From: Actinomadura sp. NAK00032
GTDB lineage: Bacteria > Actinomycetota > Actinomycetes > Streptosporangiales > Streptosporangiaceae
DNA: 64,000 bases
Direction of reading: 5' to 3'
Assembly: GCF_013364275.1 (NCBI RefSeq)
Contig: NZ_CP054932.1
Location: forward strand, 868,001 to 932,000
Made by a program: the position numbers and the translations under genes. Positions 47,769 through 56,642 of this stretch are shown here, piece after piece; the first letter of the stretch is position 1; every line of letters begins with the position of its first letter. Below the pieces are notes generated by a model. That model was not told the DNA's origin, did not search any database, and saw only the letters and a program-made list of their open reading frames with translations.

Positions 47769-49661
47769 CTAGAAGACGGGTGTGCCGTCCCTGGTCAGGC
47801 GCCAGTTCTCGGTGTGGAACGCCGCCGGGTCGATGGTTCCGGCGGCGGAGGCGTACTCGACGATCGCCTCGCGGATCGCCACCTGGGCGTTGTAGACGAC
47901 CTCGGCGGTGGTGATGTGCGGGAAGCCGCCGCCGCCCGATTGGCGGTAGTTGTTCACCGCCACCACGAACCGCTGGTCGGGTGTGACGGCCGTGCCGTCG
48001 TAGGACAGGCCGGTGATGCGGGAGCCCTCCGGCTTGGCGATGTCGACGTCGTAGGTGACGCCGGAGAACTGGTCGTAGTTGTAGTCGGGGCGGCTGTCGG
48101 CGTTCGTCCATGAGGCCGGGGCGACGGGGGCGTCCGCCGCGACCTGCTTGAAGTACTGGGCGGAGTACTCCAGGTAGTCCTTGATCTGGGCGCCGGTGAG
48201 GACGCTCGCCATCAGGGTGTTGTCGTAGATGTACAGGCCCGCGATGTCCCGGATGGTGACCTTCCCGGCGGGGAACGTGGCGGCGCGGCTGAAGGGGGCC
48301 GCGATCGACACCACGGGAAGCGACGCGTGCTCCGAGCCGGCGAGGGCGTCCCTCACTTTCGCGGTCTGGACGAGATGGACGTAGTCGAGGATCGCGGTGT
48401 CCTTCCAGCAGGACTCCGCCGCCGACATCTCCTCGGTGGAGGTCGCCACCTCCTTGTTCACGTACGCGACGACCGCGTCGTGCTGCTTCTTGACGAGGGT
48501 GACGAGCGCCGGGTCCTCCTGGACGGTGTTCGTGTTCACCGCCGTCGCCGACTTGCCGGTGACCTTCCACCGGCCGCGCTCGTGGCGCAGGGTCAGGTCG
48601 AAGACCGACAGGCGCTCGCCCCAGCATTTCGGCTCGCTCATCACGACGGTCCGGCCGGTGGCCTTGTTCGTGACGAAGCGCTCGGGGATCTCCAGGTGCG
48701 CGTGCCCGAACAGGATCGCGTCGATGCCGGGCACCTGCTCGGCCACCAGGGCGGACGCGTTCTCGACGGGCAGCGCGTCGCCGTAGGACGAGGTGCCGCT
48801 GTCGCCCGAGTGGGCGCTGACGATCACGACGTCGGCGCCCTGCGCGCGGATGACCGGCACCCAGCGCCGGGCCGTCTCGACCAGGTCGAGGAAGTCGAGC
48901 CTGCCGGAGACGTTCGCCTTGTCCCAGATCGCGATGCCCGGGTTCGTCAGGCCGAGCAGGCCGACGCGGATCGGCGGGTACCCCCGGACGTGCATCCGCT
49001 TGATCATGTACGGGCGGTAGGCGGGGCGGCGGGTGCCCGCCCGGACGGCGTTGGCGGCGAGCACCGGGGCGTCCAGCTGGCGGATCCAGGCGTCCAGGAA
49101 CGGGATGCCGTAGTTGAACTCGTGGTTGCCGAGGGCCACGGCGTCGTAGCCGATGGCGTTCATCTGGCCGGCGATCGGGTGCGTCTCGCCGGTCTCGGTG
49201 ATCGGCTCGACGGTGGCGTAGTAGAAGCCGAGCGGAGTGCCCTGGATGGTGTCGCCCGCGTCGAAGAGGAGGGTGCGGTCGCGTCCCCGCGCGGCGCGGA
49301 TCTCGTTGACCAGGCTGGAGACGCGCGCCAGGCCGACCACGTTGCCGTCGCGGTCGGCGTACTCGGCGTCCTTGTAGTAGTCCCAGTTGACCGCGTGGCT
49401 GTGGATGTCGGACGTGCCCATCACGGTGATCGTGACCGACTTGCCGTGGCGGGCGGGCGTTGCGGCCTGCGCGGCGGCCTGCGCGGTGGTCTCCGCGGCG
49501 GCGGTGCCGGGCCAGCCCGCGAGGGTGAGGGCGCTCGCGGCGGTCAGCCCGCCGAGGACCTGCCTGCGGCTGATCCCGCCGCCGCTCGGGGTGCGGCCGG
49601 GATCGTCGCCCGCGTCGTCCGGTACCCGGCATGAGCACCAGCGCGGCTGTGGATTCTCCAT
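47769..49661 (-). CDS. Tat-exported 5'-nucleotidase/2',3'-cyclic phosphodiesterase
   Basis: A 630-residue protein of the bifunctional UDP-sugar hydrolase/5'-nucleotidase type. A twin-arginine signal is at about 32-58 (ISRRQVLGGLTAASALTL). The metallophosphatase domain has GTSDIHSH, FDAGDTIQG, GNHEFN, SAHSGDSG and GHAHLE; the C-terminal substrate-binding domain carries NNYRQSGGGGF and GLYIYDNTL. It hydrolyses extracellular nucleotides or cyclic phosphodiesters for phosphate or nucleoside recovery. ATG 49661 has GGAAGG some way upstream (about 12 bases), so the start may be a little further in. It stands alone on its strand. Confidence 0.92.
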   Translation of the reverse strand: MENPQPRWCSCRVPDDAGDDPGRTPSGGGISRRQVLGGLTAASALTLAGWPGTAAAETTAQAAAQAATPARHGKSVTITVMGTSDIHSHAVNWDYYKDAEYADRDGNVVGLARVSSLVNEIRAARGRDRTLLFDAGDTIQGTPLGFYYATVEPITETGETHPIAGQMNAIGYDAVALGNHEFNYGIPFLDAWIRQLDAPVLAANAVRAGTRRPAYRPYMIKRMHVRGYPPIRVGLLGLTNPGIAIWDKANVSGRLDFLDLVETARRWVPVIRAQGADVVIVSAHSGDSGTSSYGDALPVENASALVAEQVPGIDAILFGHAHLEIPERFVTNKATGRTVVMSEPKCWGERLSVFDLTLRHERGRWKVTGKSATAVNTNTVQEDPALVTLVKKQHDAVVAYVNKEVATSTEEMSAAESCWKDTAILDYVHLVQTAKVRDALAGSEHASLPVVSIAAPFSRAATFPAGKVTIRDIAGLYIYDNTLMASVLTGAQIKDYLEYSAQYFKQVAADAPVAPASWTNADSRPDYNYDQFSGVTYDVDIAKPEGSRITGLSYDGTAVTPDQRFVVAVNNYRQSGGGGFPHITTAEVVYNAQVAIREAIVEYASAAGTIDPAAFHTENWRLTRDGTPVF

Positions 49662-50078
49662 GGCGCACCCGTTCCTTCCGCAGGGGGACGGCAGAACGAT
49701 AGGCCCGTCGCTCGGATCGGCAGTCGGTGAGATCTTCCGATCCTGGGGGACATTCGTTGGCACTCTCCGCCAAACGCGGGCGCGTCCGAAGGGGGATGGA
49801 GGGGAGGGGCGCGCCGGTGTGGTCTGGATCACAGAAGGCGTCCAATGTCCCAGTAGATCACTCTAAAACCAGTTTCTTGCTGTTCCGCCACTGTTGCCGG
49901 GTATGAGGTTTCGTGTTCCTCTATTTAGGACGTTGTCCGGTTGCGTGATGTCGCCGGCCGATTCCACGGCCGCCGCCCGTCCGCCGCCGTCCAACCGCCC
50001 GCCACTAGCCGCCACCAGCCGACATTCAGCCGCCCAGCCACCGACGACGCACGCACGCAGCGACAGCGGAGGGTCCGG
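49662..50078. other. Intergenic region between divergent genes
   Basis: The 417 bases hold the promoters of the 5'-nucleotidase and the CoA-ligase operon. A lower-GC patch at 49855-49885 (ACTCTAAAACCAGTTTCTT) is a possible promoter region for either. No gene or clear operator is seen. Confidence 0.4.
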
Positions 50079-51743
50079 ATGCGCAAGGAGACGCTGGAGA
50101 GCTTCGTCCTCGGGGACGTACTCCGGTCACAGGCGCAGGTACATCGAAGACGGCCGTTCCTGAAGTTCCGGGACGGGGAGGTCACCTACGGCGAGGTCGA
50201 CGCCGCCGCCGACCGGCTCGCCCGGTCCCTGTCGGGCGCCGGGATCCGGCGCGGCGACCACGTGGGCGTGATGCTGCCCAACTGCGCCGACTTCGTCCAC
50301 ATCGTGTTCGCACTGGCACGGCTGGGCGCCGTCGCCGTGCCGATCAACATCGCCTACAAGCACGAGCTGCTCCGGCACGTCCTGGACAGCTCCGACTCCG
50401 GCTGGCTCATCATCGACGGCCCGTACGCCGAGCGCGTCACGGACATCGCCGAGCGGCTGCCGAAGCTCGGCGGCGTCCTCGTCCGCGACGCCGCCGCGGC
50501 CGGGGTGCTGCTCGACCGGCTCGGCAAGCCCGCCCGCGACCTGGGCTCCCTGCGCGACGAGGGCGGCACCGTGGACGTGAAGGTCGGCTTCGGCGACCTG
50601 CAGGCGATCATGTACACGTCCGGGACCACGGGGCCGTCCAAGGGCGCGATGGTCCCGCACGCGCTGGCGCTGACCTGCGCGTACGACTCGCTCGACTTCC
50701 TCGACCGGTGGGGCAAGACGGTCTACTGCCCGCTGCCGCTGTTCCACGCGGCGGCGCTGTGGGACGGCATGCTGTCGGCCCTGCTCGGCGGCGGGTCCAT
50801 CGCGATCGTCGAGCGGTTCAGCGCGTCCCGGTTCTGGGACGACGTGCGCCGCTTCGACGCGCAGGTCTGCATGAGCGTGTTCTCGATGATCCCGATCCTG
50901 CTGAACCGGCCGCCGACGTCGCGCGACCGCGACCACCGGCTGGAGACGTTCTACATGGGCAAGTCGAACCTCGACGAGCCGATGCGGGAGCGGTTCGGCG
51001 TCCGGTCGGTGGAGACCTACACCAGCACCGAGGCGGGCATCGCGACCGGCAGCCCGTACGGGGAGTGGCGGGTCGGCTCGTGCGGGCAGGCGCACGACGA
51101 GCGGTTCCACGTCGCCGTGGTGGACGAGCAGGACCGCGAGCTCGGGCCGGGGGAGCCCGGCGAGCTGGTGCTGCGGCCGCGGCAGCCGTTCGTCCTGACG
51201 ACCGGCTACTACGGCAACTGGGAGGCGACCACCCATTGCTTCAGGAACATGTGGTTCCACACCGGGGACCGGGTATGGCGCGATGAGGACGGGTACTTCT
51301 ACTTCCTCGACCGGATGAAGGACGCGATCCGCCGGCGCGGGGAGAACATCTCGGCCTTCGACCTGGAGACGGAGATCAACCAGCACCCGGCCGTCCTGGA
51401 GTGCGCCGCGATCGGCGTGCCCTCGGAACTGGAGGACGAGGACATCAAGGTGTCGATCGTGGTGCAACCCGATACCGGGCTCGACCCGCACGAGCTGGTC
51501 GCCTACTGCGAGGAGCGGCTGCCGCGCTCGATGGTGCCCCGGTACGTCGAGTTCGTGGACGCCCTGCCGCGCACTCCCACCGACAAGGTCGCCAAGTACA
51601 AGCTGCGCGCGCAGGGCGAGTCCGGCATCACCGAGACGACCTGGGACCGCGAGGCGGCGGCGGGCGGCCGGGCGGCGGACGGTCGCGAGGCCGCCGGGCG
51701 GGTGGCGGACGGTCCTGGAGCCGGGGAGGCGGGCGGCCGGTGA
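50079..51743 (+). CDS. ANL-type acyl-CoA synthetase/ligase
   Basis: A 554-residue adenylate-forming ligase. The ATP loop is IMYTSGTTGPSKGAMVPH, followed by TYTSTEAGIATGSPYGEWRV, the hinge GYFYFLDRMKDAIRRRGENI and the C-terminal catalytic Lys region RTPTDKVAKYKLR. It activates a carboxylic acid as AMP ester and then CoA thioester. The last ~35 residues (ADGREAAGRVADGPGAGEAG) are a low-complexity tail. ATG 50079 follows GGAGGG. It is first in a five-gene operon with acyl-CoA dehydrogenases, a hydratase and a VOC protein, and overlaps the next gene (GTGA). Confidence 0.93.
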   Translation: MRKETLESFVLGDVLRSQAQVHRRRPFLKFRDGEVTYGEVDAAADRLARSLSGAGIRRGDHVGVMLPNCADFVHIVFALARLGAVAVPINIAYKHELLRHVLDSSDSGWLIIDGPYAERVTDIAERLPKLGGVLVRDAAAAGVLLDRLGKPARDLGSLRDEGGTVDVKVGFGDLQAIMYTSGTTGPSKGAMVPHALALTCAYDSLDFLDRWGKTVYCPLPLFHAAALWDGMLSALLGGGSIAIVERFSASRFWDDVRRFDAQVCMSVFSMIPILLNRPPTSRDRDHRLETFYMGKSNLDEPMRERFGVRSVETYTSTEAGIATGSPYGEWRVGSCGQAHDERFHVAVVDEQDRELGPGEPGELVLRPRQPFVLTTGYYGNWEATTHCFRNMWFHTGDRVWRDEDGYFYFLDRMKDAIRRRGENISAFDLETEINQHPAVLECAAIGVPSELEDEDIKVSIVVQPDTGLDPHELVAYCEERLPRSMVPRYVEFVDALPRTPTDKVAKYKLRAQGESGITETTWDREAAAGGRAADGREAAGRVADGPGAGEAGGR

Positions 51744-52972
51744 ACTGGGAGGACACGCCGGAGCAGGCCGCCTTCCGCGCGGAGGTGCGGGCGTTCGTCG
51801 AGGAGCGGTTCCCCGCGTCGTACCGTCCGGCCGGGGACGAGGAGCAGAGCCTCGAACCCGAGGACGTCGCGGGCTACAACTGGCCGGTCGACCGGGTCTC
51901 GGACGATCCGGGGCGGCGCGAGGGCGCGCGGGCGTGGGCGGCGGCGCTGGCCGAGCGCGGCTGGATCGCGCCGCACTGGCCGGCCGAGTACGGCGGTGCG
52001 GGGCTGTCGCCGCTGGAGGAGTTCGTCCTGCACGAGGAGATGATGCGGGCGCGGGTGCCGACGGTGAACGGCATCGGCGCGTTCCTCCTCGGGCCGACGC
52101 TGCTGGTGCACGGCACGGAGGAGCAGAAGGCGCGGCACCTGCCCGCGATCGCCTCGGGTGAGGCGACATGGGCGCAGGGGTTCTCCGAACCGGGATCGGG
52201 CTCCGACCTGGCCTCGCTGCGGACGCGCGCCGTCCGGGACGGGGACGTCTACGTCGTGGACGGCCAGAAGGTGTGGACGTCCCTCGGCCAGTACGCCGAC
52301 TGGCTGTTCGTGCTCGTCCGAACCGACCCGGATGCGGAGAAACCACACCGGGGCATCACGTTCCTGCTCATCGAGGCGGACGCGCCGGGTGTCACCGTCC
52401 GTCCCATCACCGACATCCGTGGCGCGGCGCCGTTCTGCGAGATCTTCTTCGAGGGCGTCCGGGTGCCGGTGGCGAACCGGGTCGGCGAGGAGAACCGCGG
52501 CTGGTACGTGGCGATGAGCGCGCTCGGCTTCGAGCGCGCCGGGATCGGCGCCACGATCAAGTACGAGCAGGCCCTGGAGGATCTGGTCACCTACCTGCGG
52601 TCGCCGGACGGGCAGCGGTTCGCCCGCACCACGCCGACGCTGCGGCAGGAGATCGCGCGGCGGCGGACGGAGATCCGCGTCCTGTACAACCTGGCCCGCT
52701 ACACCGTCTCGCGGCAGGCGGCGGGCGATGAACCCGACTTCGAAGCGTCCATCAACCAGCTCTTCGGTGCCGAGCTTCACCAGCGCCTAGCCCGCACCGG
52801 CGCGCGCGCGTTCGGACGTTCAGCCGCGCTGTGGGGCCGTGAGGGCGCCCCACTGGACGCCGTCTTCACGCACATGTGCCGCGACTCGGTGGCGTCCACC
52901 TTCCTCGGCGGCACCACCGAGATCCAGCGCAACGTCATCGCGACCCGGGGCCTGAACCTGCCCCGCAGCTGA
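51740..52972 (+). CDS. Acyl-CoA dehydrogenase (large subgroup)
   Basis: A 410-residue flavoprotein: N-terminal helical domain with WIAPHWPAEYGGAGLSPLEE, FAD/substrate middle region with QGFSEPGSGSDLASLRT, GQKVWTSLGQYADW, and the C-terminal domain with the FLGGTTEIQRNVIATRGLNL FAD-binding end. It makes a C-C double bond in an acyl-CoA. In steroid and side-chain catabolism such dehydrogenases act as heteromeric pairs, and the shorter family member at 54832 may be its partner. GTG 51740 overlaps the ligase stop. Confidence 0.93.
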   Translation: MNWEDTPEQAAFRAEVRAFVEERFPASYRPAGDEEQSLEPEDVAGYNWPVDRVSDDPGRREGARAWAAALAERGWIAPHWPAEYGGAGLSPLEEFVLHEEMMRARVPTVNGIGAFLLGPTLLVHGTEEQKARHLPAIASGEATWAQGFSEPGSGSDLASLRTRAVRDGDVYVVDGQKVWTSLGQYADWLFVLVRTDPDAEKPHRGITFLLIEADAPGVTVRPITDIRGAAPFCEIFFEGVRVPVANRVGEENRGWYVAMSALGFERAGIGATIKYEQALEDLVTYLRSPDGQRFARTTPTLRQEIARRRTEIRVLYNLARYTVSRQAAGDEPDFEASINQLFGAELHQRLARTGARAFGRSAALWGREGAPLDAVFTHMCRDSVASTFLGGTTEIQRNVIATRGLNLPRS

Positions 52973-53015
52973 CGTCCACCCATGTATCCACCCCACCGGG
53001 AGGAGATCCACCGAT

Positions 53016-53828
53016 ATGCCCGACGAGAACGGTCTGTCCGAGGAGAACGCCCTGTCCGGCGAAAACGCTGTGTCCGGCGAGAACGCCTATGAGACCGTCG
53101 ACCTGCGGATCGAGGAACGCGTCGCCTGGCTGACGCTGAACCGGCCGGAGAAGCTCAACGCGCTGACGCCCACCACCATGACGGAGCTGCGCGACATCTT
53201 CCGGAGCATCGACGACGACGAGGACGTCTGCGTGGTCGTGCTGCGCGGCGCCGGCGAGCGCGCGTTCTGCGCCGGGATGGACCTGGCCTGGTCGGAGAAG
53301 CTGACCCCGCGCGAGCGGATCGAGCAGGGGCGGCTCGGCGAGAAGACGTTCGCGATGATGGAGCGGCTGTCGGTGCCGGTGATCGCGGCCGTGCACGGGT
53401 ACGCGGTCGGCGGCGGCCTGGAGCTGGCGCTCGCGGCCGACTTCATCATCGCCTCCAGCGACGCGAAGATGGGGCTCGTCGAGATCACGCTGTCGGCGCG
53501 CCCGCCGTTCCGGCCGAAGATGACCGAGGACGGCGACCCCGACCAGCCCGAGTTCGGCGGATCCGCGCCCGGGTGGGGCGGGGTGAAGCGGCTGCCGGAC
53601 CGGATCGGCAAGGCCCGCGCCAAGGAACTGCTGTTCACCGGCGCCCGCATCGACGCCGACCGCGCGCTCCAGCTGGGCCTCGTCAACGACGTGTACCCGG
53701 CGGACGAGTTCGACAAGCGGATCGGCGAGCTGGCCGAGCGCATCGCCGCGATGAACCGCTACAACCTGCGTCTCGTCAAGGAACTCGTCACGTACGGCTA
53801 CGACTGGATCGAGCCGCACCCGAGCTAG
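53016..53828 (+). CDS. Enoyl-CoA hydratase/isomerase family protein
   Basis: A 270-residue crotonase-fold protein. The oxyanion hole is formed by ERAFCAGMDLAWSEK and VHGYAVGGGLELALAADF; SDAKMGLVEITLSARPPF shows the second catalytic Glu region, followed by an unusual ~20-residue acidic insertion (TEDGDPDQPEFGGSAPGWGG) before VKRLPDRIG. The first 25 residues are three 6-residue repeats (LSEENA, LSGENA, VSGENA) encoded by 18-base tandem repeats at about 53033-53088. ATG 53016 follows GGAGGAG. It would hydrate the enoyl-CoA made by the neighbouring dehydrogenases. Confidence 0.93.
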   Translation: MPDENGLSEENALSGENAVSGENAYETVDLRIEERVAWLTLNRPEKLNALTPTTMTELRDIFRSIDDDEDVCVVVLRGAGERAFCAGMDLAWSEKLTPRERIEQGRLGEKTFAMMERLSVPVIAAVHGYAVGGGLELALAADFIIASSDAKMGLVEITLSARPPFRPKMTEDGDPDQPEFGGSAPGWGGVKRLPDRIGKARAKELLFTGARIDADRALQLGLVNDVYPADEFDKRIGELAERIAAMNRYNLRLVKELVTYGYDWIEPHPS

Positions 53829-53881
53829 GCCGGCTGGGCCGGGCTGGGGCAGGACTTTCGGTCGTAGGGCTAGGAGGGCCA

Positions 53882-54841
53882 GTGCAGATCTATCGCATCG
53901 ATCACGTCGCGCAGGTGACGCCCGACCTCGACGCGCAGGTGGCGCTGCTGGAGGGGTTGTTCGGGTTCCGGCGCGTCCGGAGCTGGGACAACCCGGGCGA
54001 GGGCGTGCGCGGCACGCGGCTGGAGATCCCGGGGAGCCGGGGGCAGGCATGGGAGGTCGTCGCGCCGTCCGGTGACGGTTCGTCCTTGCAGACGTGGCTG
54101 GACGAGCACGGCGGGCGTCCCGGGCTGCACCATGTCGGCGCCGAGGTTCCCGACCTCGAAGCCGTCCAGGCGGACTTCGAGGTGCGCGGCATCAAACCGA
54201 CGGACGGGGCGCGCGGGCGGTGGCTGGAGGCGTCGCTGAGCCCGCCCGAGCACGGGCCGGGGGTGCTGTGGCGGCTCCGCGGGCCGGGCAGCCTCGACAT
54301 GTGCGGCGACTCGTCCGACGCCGCCGTGCTCGGTGGGCCGGGGGCCTCGGAGTCGGGGGCCTCGGAAGGGCCGTCGCTCGGCGTCGTGGCGCTCGACCAC
54401 ATCTGCCAGGCGTTCCACGACCGCGACGTGCTGGCCGGCTGGTACCGCGAGCTGGCCGGGTTCGTGCAGGTGTGGCGGACGCCGGACGACGAGCACCCCG
54501 ACATGGCCGACCTCGTCCTGAACATCCCCGGCTCGGCCATCTGCTGGGAGGTGATCATGCCGCGCGGCGAGGACTCGTTCATCGAGCGGTTCCTCGCGAA
54601 GGGCGGCCCCGGCGCCCACCATGTCACCTTCGAGGTGGACGACTGGGACAAGGCGATGGCCGCCTGCGAGCACCACGGCACGCCCACCTTCGACGACGAG
54701 GACGGCGTCACCGACGGCGCGGCCTGGAAGCACACGTTCATCCACCCGAAGCACACCGGCGGCGTCCTCGTCCAGCTGTTCTGGGAGGAGCGGCCCGGGG
54801 TGTGGGTGCGCTCGGACAAGGTGCCGCCGCGATGGACCTGA
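53882..54841 (+). CDS. Two-domain VOC/glyoxalase-fold protein
   Basis: The protein has 319 residues and two vicinal-oxygen-chelate halves: residues ~1-135 (IDHVAQVTPDLDAQVALLEG, GLHHVGAEVPDLEAV) and ~165-315 (ALDHICQAFHDRDVLAGWYR, GAHHVTFEVDDWDKAMAACE). The His and Glu positions (LDHIC, HHVTF, VLVQLFWEE) would hold a metal. VOC proteins include extradiol dioxygenases, glyoxalases and methylmalonyl-CoA epimerases; with CoA-ligase and dehydrogenase neighbours an epimerase-like or hydroxy-acyl-CoA step is possible. GTG 53882 follows AGGAGGG. Overlaps the next gene by 10 bases. Confidence 0.85.
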   Translation: MQIYRIDHVAQVTPDLDAQVALLEGLFGFRRVRSWDNPGEGVRGTRLEIPGSRGQAWEVVAPSGDGSSLQTWLDEHGGRPGLHHVGAEVPDLEAVQADFEVRGIKPTDGARGRWLEASLSPPEHGPGVLWRLRGPGSLDMCGDSSDAAVLGGPGASESGASEGPSLGVVALDHICQAFHDRDVLAGWYRELAGFVQVWRTPDDEHPDMADLVLNIPGSAICWEVIMPRGEDSFIERFLAKGGPGAHHVTFEVDDWDKAMAACEHHGTPTFDDEDGVTDGAAWKHTFIHPKHTGGVLVQLFWEERPGVWVRSDKVPPRWT

Positions 54842-55908
54842 GCCTGACCGAGGACCAGGAGCTGATCGCCTCCACCGCCCGCGAGGTCCTGGCGTCCCGC
54901 GCCGAGACCGCCGGAGCGCGGGCGATGGACGGCGACCCGGCCGGCTACTCGGCCGCGCTGTGGAAGGAGATGGTGGAGCTCGGCTGGACGGGCCTCGCCT
55001 TCCCCGAGGAGCACGGCGGCGTGGGCGGCGACTTCCTGGACGTGTGCCTGCTGTTCGAGCAACTGGGCTACGCGCAGGTTCCGAGTCCGTTGCTGGTGTC
55101 GGTCGCTTGCTGCGGGCTGCCGGTTGCGCGTTTCGGGACACCGGAACAGAAGGAGCGCTGGCTGCGCGTCATTGCGGACGGTCAGGTCGTCACTGCCGCG
55201 CCCTTGCCTTGGGACCGTCCGGGGGAGGGGCCCGTTGCGGTGCGGGATGGCGACGCCTTCGTGGTCAGCGGGACGGCCACGTTCGTGCCGTACGCGGCGT
55301 CCGCTGAGAACATCCTGGTGGTGGCGCGGCTCGACGATGAACCGCATGCCTTCTGGGTGGACGCCTCGGACGTCGCGCTGCACCCGGTGGAGACGATCGG
55401 CGCCGACCGTCCGTGTCATGTGGAACTGGACGGCGTCCGGGCTTTGGACGTTCTCGGGCCCGATGCGGCGAAGGCCGTTTCGCTGTTCGGGGCGGCGGCG
55501 ACATGCGCGGAAATGGTGGGCGCGGCGCAACACGTCCTGGACATGACGGTGCAGTACGCGACAGAGCGCGAGCAGTTCGGACAGGCCATCGGGTCTTTCC
55601 AGGCCGTCCAGCACCATTGCGCGAACATGGCGATCGATGTGCTGGGGTCGAGGTTCATCGCGTACGAAGCCATCTGGCGGCTGTCGGCGAACTGGGACGC
55701 CGGGCAGGAAGTGGCGATGGCGAAGGCGTGGGTGAGCGAGGCGTACGAGCGGGTGTGCGCGCTGGGTCATCAGGTGCACGGGGCCATCGGCTTCACCCAG
55801 GAACATGACCTGCACTTGTTCTCCGAGCACGCGATGACGGCGTCCCTTTCGTTCGGTGACGCCGACCTGCACTACGAGAACCTGGCCGCAGACCTCCACC
55901 TCGACTGA
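54832..55908 (+). CDS. Acyl-CoA dehydrogenase (small subgroup)
   Basis: A 358-residue flavoprotein. N-terminal helices include LIASTAREVLASRAETAGAR, the middle region LGWTGLAFPEEHGGVGGDFL, and the C-terminal MTVQYATEREQFGQAIGSF and HQVHGAIGFTQEHDLHLF. The usual arginine-anchored FAD end is short, as in the second subunit of heteromeric FadE pairs, so it may form an alpha2beta2 enzyme with the dehydrogenase at 51740. ATG 54832 overlaps the VOC stop. A terminator follows 11 bases after the stop. Confidence 0.9.
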   Translation: MDLSLTEDQELIASTAREVLASRAETAGARAMDGDPAGYSAALWKEMVELGWTGLAFPEEHGGVGGDFLDVCLLFEQLGYAQVPSPLLVSVACCGLPVARFGTPEQKERWLRVIADGQVVTAAPLPWDRPGEGPVAVRDGDAFVVSGTATFVPYAASAENILVVARLDDEPHAFWVDASDVALHPVETIGADRPCHVELDGVRALDVLGPDAAKAVSLFGAAATCAEMVGAAQHVLDMTVQYATEREQFGQAIGSFQAVQHHCANMAIDVLGSRFIAYEAIWRLSANWDAGQEVAMAKAWVSEAYERVCALGHQVHGAIGFTQEHDLHLFSEHAMTASLSFGDADLHYENLAADLHLD

Positions 55909-55918
55909 GGGCAGACGG

Positions 55919-55953
55919 AAAGCCCGGCCGGACCTGCCCCCCGGCCGGGCTTT
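55919..55953 (+). terminator. Terminator after the acyl-CoA operon
   Basis: AAAGCCCGGCCGG (55919-55931) pairs with CCGGCCGGGCTTT (55941-55953), 13 bases, loop of 9. It closes the five-gene operon. Confidence 0.85.
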
Positions 55954-56163
55954 CTGTGCGTGCTGTATCGCTGGTTGGCGACAGTGGATGGCTGATCGAT
56001 TCGTTCGACGTTTCTGCTCGGCCGGTTGCGCTCTGGTGAAATCGCTCAGGGTGTGCGCATGGCTGAGGTCTTTTTTCTACCGATATTAGTGCGGCTCGGG
56101 TGGTGGACGGCTGAGGTGACCTTCCGAAGGCGGCCACGCCCGTTTCTGTTTCCGCCGGTTGCT

Positions 56164-56370
56164 GTCACGTTGGTTGCTGTAGTGGGCTGGGGAATGTCTT
56201 TTACGTGTCAGGTTGGTGCGCGGTGCGCTCTGCCCGCGCTTCGCGCGGACGGTGGCGGCGGGGCCGATCGTGGTCGGGGACCGCGCGCGAAGCGCGCGCG
56301 GCTGGGCCGAACCACGCGCAGCCCTTTCGATAACGACACTCCCCAACCCCACTACCGCAACCAACGTGAC
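56164..56370. repeat. Imperfect inverted repeat of ~35 bases, 136 bases apart
   Basis: The arm at 56164-56198 (GTCACGTTGGTTGC..., ending GGGGAATGTC) is matched in inverted form at 56335-56370 with about five differences. The inner part contains GCGCGCGAAGCGCGCGC-type self-complementary stretches. The whole looks like a small non-coding, possibly mobile, hairpin-forming unit upstream of the HNH gene. The stretch 55954-56642 contains no gene that I can support. Confidence 0.6.
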
Positions 56371-56642
56371 CTCAGCCGGTGGCGGGCGGAGGTGTGTGCA
56401 CGTGCCCGCAGGGGCCACCGCAACTGTCCACCTGCAGCAACCACACTCACCCGATAAAGCCGTGCTCAGCCACAGCCGACCGTTGGATGATCACAAAGCG
56501 GCAGGAGCGTCCTTTCGACAGCCGGATGCCGGATGCCGGAAAAGAATCTTGATGGCATTTTGCGTCATGTCCAAAATGCCTGCAATGTAACTGGAGAGGT
56601 GTCATATAATTGAGTCGAGGAGTTGAAGGGAGGTGAATCACG

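Noticed and set aside
46048..49845. Very long open frame (1265 codons) on the minus strand across the exporter and nucleotidase
   Set aside because: It is out of frame with clear DHA2 and 5'-nucleotidase genes, is full of Arg/Ala/Gly/His, and is the usual shadow of GC3-biased genes.
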